Origin: Deltaproteobacteria bacterium
GTDB lineage: Bacteria > Desulfobacterota_B > Binatia > UBA9968
DNA: 6,058 nucleotides
NCBI GenBank assembly: GCA_022545745.1
Contig: JACZQL010000096.1
Span: forward strand, 1-6,058
Direction of reading: 5' to 3'
Shown: piece after piece, positions 1-5,299 of the stretch
Layout of the letters: every line of letters starts with the position of its first letter
Numbering within the stretch: the first letter of the stretch is position 1
Program-made: the position numbers and the translations under genes
Notes under the pieces: generated by a model
Seen by the model: only the letters and a program-made list of their open reading frames with translations
The model's database searches: none
Told to the model about the DNA's origin: nothing

Positions 1-5
1 CATAT

Positions 6-110
6 CCCTCGGTGTCCCTCTGCGTGAATCTGCGGTTATTCGCTTTTGACGCTCTGCGCTTAGCGGCGGGCTGCCCGCTGCCAGCTGGTTTCCCTTCGTG
101 CTTTGCGTCA
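6..110. repeat. Degenerate 10-12 nt periodic intergenic repeat
   Basis: The noncoding tail downstream of the last gene holds about six imperfect copies of a unit close to CTCTGCGTGA. They sit at about 6-15 (CCCTCGGTGT), 16-27 (CCCTCTGCGTGA), 28-38 (ATCTGCGGTTA), 51-62 (GCTCTGCGCTTA), 92-100 (CCCTTCGTG) and 101-110 (CTTTGCGTCA). A GC-rich hairpin at 63-81 separates the first four from the last two (8-bp stem with one G-U pair, 3-nt CTG loop). On the minus strand the units read like ACGCAGA or ACGCAAAG, which resembles dispersed intergenic repeats I recall from many environmental bacterial genomes. No reading frame is supported here. The array may continue left of the window. The hairpin has no following T-tract on the minus strand, so it is not a classical intrinsic terminator. 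Function unknown. Confidence 0.5.
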
Positions 111-128
111 TCACGGCTCGGGTGGACT

Positions 129-1079
129 CTACACTATTTCCTCTAGGACCGCGGCAAATAGTAATGGGACCATGATCTCCAGGTGTCCAGTGAGGTGATA
201 TCCCTTTCCACTGTCCAACGTCGGACGTGCGACGACGTTGGTGAGGGGACGGTACTGGGCTAGAAAATCCAGGTCGACTGTGGTGAGGTTGGTTACCGAA
301 TGACCCAGGTTACGGGCCAGGTTTAATGCCTTCAAGAAGGTTTCGGGTAAAATGACCGCCGAGCCCAGATTCAGATAGACCCCGTCCTTTAAAGTCGCCA
401 CCACTGAAGTGAGGGTGTGGAAGTCTCTCAGGCTCCCAGCGCCTAGCGCGGCACCATCCACCTTGGGGTGCATGTGAATGATGTCTGTTCCGATGCCCAC
501 GTGAACGGTAATGGGGACCCCCAATCGTGCTCCCGCAGCAAGGATGCTCAGGCGTTGGTGGGGCAGTTTGTTTTTGATAATGGCTTTTCCAACGGCCGCG
601 CCAATTCCTTCTCCCCGCTCATGCCCCTGAGAAATGGCTTCGTTTAAAAAGGCCCCGGTTTCCTCCGCCATTCCAAAGCTTCCATCCTTTAGACTGACGG
701 CTACATCCTCAGAGGTTTGGCCGATCAGGGCGAGTTCGAAATCGTGGATGATGCAGGCACCGTTCATGGCCACAGCGCTAAGGATGCCCTTTTGCATGAA
801 ATCGATGATTAGCGGGCTCAGTCCGACTTTAATGGAGTGAGCCCCCATTCCCAGCAGGATGGTCTTATTTTTCCGGTGGGCCGTTGCCATGTTTCGGGTT
901 ACTTCTTTGAGACTTTGGGCTGCTAGAATGTTGGGTAGCCCGTTTACAAAGGAGCGAAGCCGGGTACCCTTGGCCGAGGGTTTACCAAAGTGGGTTTGCT
1001 GGACCTTGCTAAAGCGCCTTTTCAACGGGTAGGTTTTGGCCCTCGGAAAGTCCAGGGGTCTAAAAGTTTTTTTCGCCAT
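129..1079 (-). CDS. Deoxyhypusine synthase-like family protein
   Basis: This 316-residue protein is soluble, with no signal peptide or membrane helix. Its core resembles the deoxyhypusine synthase (DHS) fold: a segment at about 83-126 (GLSPLIIDFM, then AMNGACIIHDFE) matches the DHS stretch that contains its TTAGG-EED motif. A second segment at 179-199 (LAAGARLGVPITVHVGIGTD) corresponds to the DHS 'IPVFSPALTDGS' region, and the C-terminus (SGKGYHL, then EIMVPLLFA) to the WGK...FPLL end. Lys292 in SGKG may match the DHS catalytic lysine, but spacing to the end is about five residues shorter, so this is tentative. A conserved-looking histidine cluster, HVGIGTDIIHMHP (193-205), is not typical of classical DHS. 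Bacteria generally lack eIF5A, so hypusine formation is unlikely; bacterial relatives include homospermidine synthases. The true substrate is unknown. The ATG lies 20 nt after the gmhA stop, so it is probably cotranscribed; no strong Shine-Dalgarno is visible. Family call fairly secure, activity not. Confidence 0.75.
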   Translation of the reverse strand: MAKKTFRPLDFPRAKTYPLKRRFSKVQQTHFGKPSAKGTRLRSFVNGLPNILAAQSLKEVTRNMATAHRKNKTILLGMGAHSIKVGLSPLIIDFMQKGILSAVAMNGACIIHDFELALIGQTSEDVAVSLKDGSFGMAEETGAFLNEAISQGHERGEGIGAAVGKAIIKNKLPHQRLSILAAGARLGVPITVHVGIGTDIIHMHPKVDGAALGAGSLRDFHTLTSVVATLKDGVYLNLGSAVILPETFLKALNLARNLGHSVTNLTTVDLDFLAQYRPLTNVVARPTLDSGKGYHLTGHLEIMVPLLFAAVLEEIV

Positions 1080-1099
1080 ACTTAGAGGCCGTGAGAGAT

Positions 1100-1675
1100 T
1101 TAGGACAGGAAGAGCTTCTGGTCCACCATTTCACAGATGACATGGGCGACGAGAATATGGGTCTCCTGAATCCGTGCCGTACTTTTGGTTGCGGAAACGC
1201 GCAGTAGAAAGTCGGTCCGCTTGGACAATTTCCCTCCATCTCCTCCGGTCAGTCCCACGGTGGTGATTTTGAGTTTCTTGCAGGCGTCCACGGCGGCTAG
1301 GACATTGGCGGCGTTCCCGCTGGTGGAGATGGCCAGGGCAACGTCCCCTTCTTTACCCAAGGCCTGCACCTGCTTGGCGAAGATCTCCTTGTAGTCGTAG
1401 TCGTTGGCAATGCTGGTGATGGCGGAGGTATCCGTGGTGAGGGCGAGGGCGGGGAGAGGGGGTCTCTCGATGCGGAATCGGTTGACGAATTCAGCCGCAA
1501 TGTGTTGGGCATCGGCGGCGCTTCCCCCGTTACCGAAGAGCAAAAGCTTGTTACCATGGGCGAGGGCCTGGGCGATGCGGTCAATGACTGTGATCAGGTT
1601 GTCGAGGTTTTCTTTCAGGAATGTTTTTTTGGCCTGAATGCTATCTTCAAAAGCCTGGGTGATAAAATCGTTCAT
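1100..1675 (-). CDS. gmhA: Phosphoheptose isomerase (sedoheptulose-7-phosphate isomerase)
   Basis: GmhA converts D-sedoheptulose 7-phosphate to D-glycero-D-manno-heptose 7-phosphate in the cytoplasm, the first step towards ADP-heptose for the LPS inner core or heptose-containing surface glycans. The 191-residue length is normal for the family. It is a single SIS domain: the phosphate-binding loop GNGGSAADAQH is at 48-58, and the second SIS motif AISTSGNAANV is at 115-125. Residues that match the zinc and catalytic positions of characterised GmhA proteins are His58, Glu62, Gln170 and His178, with the expected spacing of 4 and 8 residues within each pair. Thus all key residues look intact. The ATG start is 26 nt after the VKOR gene stop and has no obvious Shine-Dalgarno. 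No other heptose gene (hldE, gmhB, hldD) is in the window, so the rest of the pathway must be elsewhere. A related SIS protein such as DiaA is less likely given the intact catalytic set. Confidence 0.93.
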   Translation of the reverse strand: MNDFITQAFEDSIQAKKTFLKENLDNLITVIDRIAQALAHGNKLLLFGNGGSAADAQHIAAEFVNRFRIERPPLPALALTTDTSAITSIANDYDYKEIFAKQVQALGKEGDVALAISTSGNAANVLAAVDACKKLKITTVGLTGGDGGKLSKRTDFLLRVSATKSTARIQETHILVAHVICEMVDQKLFLS

Positions 1676-1701
1676 GTCTGATTACTAATGAGTACTAAGG
1701 G

Positions 1702-2577
1702 TTAAAAGGTGCCGTTAAATCCACTGTGCTGGGCCAATTCCTTCAGGCTCAGCCTGCCGGAATAACGACGGCCGTTGATGATCCATGTGGGGTAACTTCG
1801 GATACTCATTACTCTACAGACGGTGGCCTGGGGCGCCCTTCGTCCCCGTGGGCTACATTCAACGTAAGGCAAACGGTGAGCGGACGATCCGAAAATCGCT
1901 TTTTGCTCTTCGCAGTGGGGACACCAGAACGCCCCGTAGAATTTGGCGTTTGCCTTTTCTAGGTGTTCCGCCAAAGCACGGAGTTTGGGGTCTTCGGCAA
2001 CCCCGGTGGTTTCGCCCCCGATCCCTGCGTAGTTTAGGTGGAGTGCCAGCACAAGGATGAGCCCGGCCGGAACAGTCTTCAGGGTCCAGGAGCCCCAGGA
2101 GAATCCAGACAGCTCTCGCGGCCACTGATAGCTGACGATGCCCAGGCTAGCCAGCATCAGAGAAAGCGACGTGAGACAGTATGGACAGGCGGTGTCTAAC
2201 TTGATGAATGAAATGGATGTCAGGTAGACACTGTAAAAGACGCCAAACAGAGAAACGATCCATGCCAATTTCCAGTGGACATCGACGCGCTTGATAAATG
2301 AGATACCTCCAAGGGTGGCGTAAGCGAGCAGGCCCCAGAATGAAGTGGGTAACCCAAATAGCGTAGCCCAACGGCTGTTCAGGACCGCATCACACCCACT
2401 CCCCGCCGTGCAGCCTGCCACTTCTTGCCCAGTCCAGGTCGAGGCGGTGAGGTAGATCGTAAGCCCCATGCCAATCGTTGCGAAACCGAGTAACGGCCAG
2501 TTGGGTATGGATCGGAGGGCGGGCGGTTCGGCGACGGCCTTTGCCTGTTGGTTCTTTCGTCGGGATTTCTTAGCCAT
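1702..2577 (-). CDS. VKOR-thioredoxin fusion, disulfide bond-forming membrane protein
   Basis: This 291-residue protein is a bacterial vitamin K epoxide reductase homologue fused to a C-terminal thioredoxin-like domain, the architecture known from cyanobacteria. Such proteins act like DsbB plus DsbA: the Trx domain oxidises envelope substrates and passes electrons through VKOR to quinone. After a basic N-terminus (KKSRRKNQQ), four or five hydrophobic helices lie at about 28-46, 74-95, 103-126, 131-150 and 168-185. Visible redox residues are the loop pair Cys56 and Cys62 (GCTAGSGCD), the active-site CPYC (131-134), the family serine in LPTSFWG (Ser79), the Trx CPHC (219-222), and an extra Trx-domain pair Cys241/Cys254. 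The cis-proline motif is SYPTWI (261-266). All eight relay cysteines are present, so it should be functional. The ATG follows a 62-nt spacer that may hold its own promoter. It sits downstream of a copper chaperone gene and membrane-anchored proteins, consistent with work outside the cytoplasmic membrane. Confidence 0.93.
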   Translation of the reverse strand: MAKKSRRKNQQAKAVAEPPALRSIPNWPLLGFATIGMGLTIYLTASTWTGQEVAGCTAGSGCDAVLNSRWATLFGLPTSFWGLLAYATLGGISFIKRVDVHWKLAWIVSLFGVFYSVYLTSISFIKLDTACPYCLTSLSLMLASLGIVSYQWPRELSGFSWGSWTLKTVPAGLILVLALHLNYAGIGGETTGVAEDPKLRALAEHLEKANAKFYGAFWCPHCEEQKAIFGSSAHRLPYVECSPRGRRAPQATVCRVMSIRSYPTWIINGRRYSGRLSLKELAQHSGFNGTF

Positions 2578-2601
2578 AGGTCTTATCTTGTCCTAGGATC
2601 A

Positions 2602-2629
2602 ATTTTATATCGTGGGTGAGTTTGTGCAA
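2602..2629 (-). promoter_or_regulatory. Possible sigma70-like promoter upstream of the VKOR gene
   Basis: In the 62-nt spacer before the VKOR gene, the minus strand carries TTGCAC (2624-2629), 16 nt of spacer, then TAAAAT (2602-2607). The -10 matches the consensus at 5 of 6 positions, the -35 at only 3 of 6. It lies about 25 nt upstream of the ATG. It could allow the VKOR, gmhA and DHS-like genes to be expressed independently of the upstream genes. The match is weak and may be chance. Confidence 0.25.
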
Positions 2630-2639
2630 TGCCTGAGGT

Positions 2640-2801
2640 TCATTGCTCTCGTAATAACCCCGGATTTTTGCTTCCCCCTCTGAGGGGCCAAAAGCTGGGT
2701 CCAACCTTGAGACTCCAAGCAACTATTTCACCAAGAAATAAGAGTAGGAAGGCACCAAAAACGATTTGGAGGGCAGGACGTTTTTCAATGTTTTGAGTCA
2801 T
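2640..2801 (-). CDS. Small single-helix membrane protein (53 aa), unknown function
   Basis: A 53-residue reading frame starts at an ATG 25 nt after the stop of the DUF4382-like gene. Residues 1-8 are polar (MTQNIEKR). A single strongly hydrophobic helix spans about 10-30 (LQIVFGAFLLL, then GEIVAW), and a short basic tail follows (RGGSKNPGLLREQ). This is the layout of a small bitopic membrane protein. The frame is open further upstream, into the neighbouring gene, but the ATG at 2801 is the natural start because everything before it overlaps that gene. The Shine-Dalgarno is poor (a purine-rich AAAGCGG stretch). I do not recognise a family. Tight packing between two envelope genes on the same strand supports it being real; its small size and weak ribosome site keep confidence moderate. 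It could be an accessory subunit of an oxidase assembly complex, but that is inference from position alone. Confidence 0.55.
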   Translation of the reverse strand: MTQNIEKRPALQIVFGAFLLLFLGEIVAWSLKVGPSFWPLRGGSKNPGLLREQ

Positions 2802-2826
2802 TTTTAACCGCTTTGTGTATGACCGT

Positions 2827-3411
2827 TTAACCGGGTGGTATTTTATCGAGTAATCGACCACCCGTATAGAGCTCGTACCCCTTGATGTGAAGCTCATACC
2901 CCCGCGGAGGATGATCCCTTATATCAAGGACCACGAGGTCCAGTACGATACCTGTTTCTGTCCTTGGGTGGATAGAGAAAGGAAGTTTGATTGGGGTGAT
3001 CAAGTTCTCAATGAGAACTTCCTGTTGGTTTTTTTTCAGTATGCCTTTGACGGGATCTAGTTTTAAATGAATCGCTTCGAAGTGGCCCCGCGCCAGTTTG
3101 CCATGGAAAATCACTGCGGAATTCTTTCCCGTATATCGAGTCAAATCCACCTGTTTCACCGATGGACTGAGATCCTGCCAATCGGCCTGCGCAGCAGTCC
3201 TTGCTGTTTTAGGACTGAGGCGCACAACCCTGACGCTCACTTCTAGTGTGGCGAAATCGCCGATGGCTTCCCGATGATCTTTGAGACGGATCTCCAGAGT
3301 ACCCTTGGTCTCTGCCCGAGTCATCAGCCATAAACCGGCAATTGCGAGCAAGGAAATTCCCAGCAGCGAAAGTAGCGTATATGCCCACAGGGGCCGCTTT
3401 CGGGGCATCAT
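2827..3411 (-). CDS. Membrane-anchored DUF4382-like protein
   Basis: The 194-residue protein begins with a short basic segment (MMPRKR) and one hydrophobic helix at about 8-30, which probably anchors it with the rest outside the cytoplasm. There is no lipobox cysteine; the protein has no cysteine at all. The remainder is beta-rich and resembles DUF4382: a first strand GTLEIRLKDH (37-46), then a strand pair around FATLEVSVRVVRL (53-65), WQDLSP (78-83), VDLTRYTGKNSAVI (88-101), LARGHFEAIHLKLD (106-119), and a final hydrophobic strand ETGIVLDLVVLDI (152-164). The DUF4382 resemblance is by recalled strand pattern, not a search. The domain is of unknown function and occurs in secreted or lipoprotein-like proteins. 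The gene starts 9 nt after the Cox11-fusion stop, with an AAAGG ribosome site overlapping that stop, so the two are probably translationally coupled. A role alongside copper delivery is inference. Confidence 0.65.
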   Translation of the reverse strand: MMPRKRPLWAYTLLSLLGISLLAIAGLWLMTRAETKGTLEIRLKDHREAIGDFATLEVSVRVVRLSPKTARTAAQADWQDLSPSVKQVDLTRYTGKNSAVIFHGKLARGHFEAIHLKLDPVKGILKKNQQEVLIENLITPIKLPFSIHPRTETGIVLDLVVLDIRDHPPRGYELHIKGYELYTGGRLLDKIPPG

Positions 3412-3417
3412 AGGGGA

Positions 3418-3422
3418 CCTTT
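3418..3422 (-). promoter_or_regulatory. Shine-Dalgarno AAAGG overlapping the Cox11-fusion stop
   Basis: The minus strand reads AAAGG, with a 6-nt gap before the first of two tandem ATG codons of the DUF4382-like gene and 9 nt before the second. The spacing favours the first ATG (3409-3411). The site overlaps the TAA stop of the upstream gene (3421-3423), a layout typical of translational coupling. It is the clearest ribosome site in the window. Confidence 0.6.
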
Positions 3423-4320
3423 AGTTTTCCGGAAACCTGTCGATGGGATAAAACTCATAGGAGACCCGGAACTCTTTGAGTTCCTCTGGTACATTCCAGT
3501 TGACCCTAAAGACCAGGGGGAACTCTTTTTCTTCTCCCGGAGCCAGTGTTTGCTGAATGAAGCAGAAGCACTGAACAATTTCAAGGTACTTGGATGCCAA
3601 CTCTTTCGGCTCATTGATATGTCGGGCCTTGGCGGTAATGGGTTTGTCAGACAGATTCTTCACCCTGTAAACGGCGTGGAGGGTTTCCCCCGGCTTAGCC
3701 CAGACCTCATCCGGCACCGGTTCGAACCTCCAGGGTAGCCCCTCCATGACCTTAGCCTCAAATAAAACTCTCGTGGCACCGGCCCAATTGAGAAAGACCC
3801 GCCAGCCATCCGCTTCTTTCACGAGCTCCCATTGTTCTTCCCCTTCCAACATGGGGAGCTTATTTATTTTGGCGAGAGTTTTTAGTTGTTGCTCGATGGC
3901 CCGACTCTCTTCTGCCGAAAGACGGTTGATGCGGTCCAGGTCAAAATCCAGAAAGATCTCTTGCAGGGAAGGATCGCTGGCGTCCGGTAGTTTGAGGTTG
4001 AAGCGGAGGGTGGTTTTGTCCCCGTGGTCGGTACTGCGCATATCATTGATCTCCATCCGGCCGGCCAGGGAGCGGACCAAGCGTAAGGCCGGGCCGGAGA
4101 AGGAGGGATTTTCCCTAAGGTATTGCTCACGACTCTTCACCTCGCGGTCCTCGGCCGAGATCCATTGGTAGGCCGTGTTGTAATCACGCGCATAGACGGC
4201 CGTGAGATACTGCTGGAGAGTATATTGAGGCTGAGAAGACCCCCGCCCCCAAAAATACCATGCTGCCGGCAGGGCACTGAGCAGAAGCAGCGCAATGAGG
4301 AGGTAAGCGGATCTTTTCAT
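3421..4320 (-). CDS. ctaG: NTF2-like domain fused to Cox11/CtaG copper chaperone
   Basis: Cox11/CtaG delivers copper to the CuB site of haem-copper cytochrome oxidases from the periplasmic side of the membrane. The 299-residue protein starts with a membrane anchor at about 5-24. The Cox11 domain is at the C-terminus, about 184-293: LPWRFEPVPDEVWAKPGET, the NLSDKPI segment, then the hallmark VQCFCF with copper-ligand Cys251 and Cys253, followed by QQTLAPGEE and a closing SYEFYPID. Between anchor and Cox11 lies an extra domain of about 150 residues (31-180; YTLQQYLTAVYARDYNTAYQWIS, ending DGWRVFLNWAG) that resembles NTF2/SnoaL-like domains. Usual Cox11 proteins are about 180-240 residues without it. 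The third cysteine that some Cox11 proteins carry near the anchor is missing. The ATG at 4318-4320 was chosen because the helix begins there; an upstream TTG (4374) would add an unlikely 18-residue extension. No oxidase subunit is in the window. Domain calls come from recalled patterns. Confidence 0.85.
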   Translation of the reverse strand: MKRSAYLLIALLLLSALPAAWYFWGRGSSQPQYTLQQYLTAVYARDYNTAYQWISAEDREVKSREQYLRENPSFSGPALRLVRSLAGRMEINDMRSTDHGDKTTLRFNLKLPDASDPSLQEIFLDFDLDRINRLSAEESRAIEQQLKTLAKINKLPMLEGEEQWELVKEADGWRVFLNWAGATRVLFEAKVMEGLPWRFEPVPDEVWAKPGETLHAVYRVKNLSDKPITAKARHINEPKELASKYLEIVQCFCFIQQTLAPGEEKEFPLVFRVNWNVPEELKEFRVSYEFYPIDRFPEN

Positions 4321-4479
4321 TTCTTCTTTCTTAGCAGGAACGGCCAGAATATATAAACAACACACCGCCCCCAATCGTTCCCATGATCAACCATGGAGCT
4401 GACGCTAAGTTTCCGTAATACTGAATTTCCAGTCCATGGGACAAAAGGCCCAAGACGTCCCGACAACAGGATCGGATGG

Positions 4480-5298
4480 TCAGGCGGTCAAGGCTTTTCT
4501 GAGGGTGAGCCCAACCTCGACCACAAGAAAGAGAGCGGTGGCGGTTAATACGATCATGGCGGCAGAAGAGATATCGAGATAAAAACTCAGGATTATACCC
4601 ACACTGCCGCAAAAGGCCCCGATGATAGGCGACAGAATCAACAAGGAATGGAAGCTTCGAGTCAGGTAGCGGGCGATGACCGGTGGAATGACGATAGCAG
4701 CGGCGACGAGGGTGACTCCGAGGATCTGGGTAGAGGCGAGGACGGTGATGGCTAACAGCATGACAAAGTAGAAATCGGTCCAGCCGGTGGAGATCCCGTA
4801 GGCGGCGGCGACTTCCGGGTCGAAGGTAGAGAAAAGAAGCTGCCTACGAATTATCAGTAGGGCTAGAACGACGAAGAGGGAGATGGCTGTGATGATCAAA
4901 AGATCCCCTTGGGTAATTCCCAGGATGTTTCCGAATAGGGCGGCCTCGATGTTGCGCGTGAATCTTCGATGAGTGGATACAATGGCCACGCCAATCGCAA
5001 AACTGGCAGTGGTCACCACCCCGATGGCGGCATCCGCACCGACCAGCCTTCGGTGGGCGATCAACTGAATCAGTGCGGCGGCGACGAGGGCCCAAATCCC
5101 CGCGCCGATAAAAAAGTTGACATGAACGATAGTGCTGAGGACGGCTCCTCCGAAAATGGCATGGGCGAGTCCATGACCGATATAGCTCATCTTGCGCAGC
5201 ACGACGTAGACTCCCATGAGGCCGCATAAGGCCCCGACCAGCGTGGCGGCCAGAAAGCCGTGGCGAAAAAACTCATAGTGAAAGGGATCGGGAATCAC
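4480..5298 (-). CDS. Metal ABC transporter permease (ABC-3, ZnuB/TroCD family)
   Basis: This is the membrane-spanning subunit of a divalent metal importer, forming the channel in the cytoplasmic membrane and driven by the ATPase encoded just upstream. With the start used here it has 272 residues and about nine hydrophobic helices (about 15-35, 43-58, 61-80, 91-108, 133-150, 175-189, 192-209, 219-241, 245-264). Family landmarks are GVYVVLRKMSYIGHGLAHAI (29-48), which includes conserved glycines and histidines, and FDPEVAAAYGI (159-169), part of the cytoplasmic ATPase contact region. Substrate (Zn, Mn or Fe) cannot be read from the sequence, so no symbol is given. The GTG at 5296-5298 follows the ATPase stop by 1 nt and has an AGG 6 nt upstream; it also matches where the family sequence normally begins. 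An alternative GTG at 5332-5334 would overlap the ATPase by 35 nt and add 12 residues. Either way the two genes are coupled. Confidence 0.9.
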   Translation of the reverse strand: MIPDPFHYEFFRHGFLAATLVGALCGLMGVYVVLRKMSYIGHGLAHAIFGGAVLSTIVHVNFFIGAGIWALVAAALIQLIAHRRLVGADAAIGVVTTASFAIGVAIVSTHRRFTRNIEAALFGNILGITQGDLLIITAISLFVVLALLIIRRQLLFSTFDPEVAAAYGISTGWTDFYFVMLLAITVLASTQILGVTLVAAAIVIPPVIARYLTRSFHSLLILSPIIGAFCGSVGIILSFYLDISSAAMIVLTATALFLVVEVGLTLRKALTA

Positions 5299-5299
5299 T

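Noticed and set aside
6..110. CRISPR array
   Set aside because: Units are 10-12 nt, degenerate and mostly adjacent, with no uniform spacers and no cas genes.
1859..2125. Minus-strand 88-residue frame inside the VKOR gene
   Set aside because: Arg-, Pro- and Gly-rich shadow translation in another frame of a clear VKOR-thioredoxin gene.
2802..2897. Longer version of the 53-aa protein overlapping the DUF4382-like gene
   Set aside because: The extra 32 residues lie mostly within the upstream gene in another frame and look like shadow translation.
3746..4171. 141-residue plus-strand reading frame
   Set aside because: It is antisense to the Cox11 fusion, rich in Ser and Arg, with no recognisable domain; the other plus-strand frames fail for the same reason.
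4321..4374. Upstream TTG start extending the Cox11 fusion by 18 residues
   Set aside because: The extension contains two cysteines and a short hydrophobic run with no ribosome site, and precedes a good ATG that opens directly onto the membrane anchor.
4438..4461. Inverted repeat GGGAC/GTCCC after the permease as a terminator
   Set aside because: Stem is only 5 bp with a 14-nt loop, and no T-tract follows on the minus strand.
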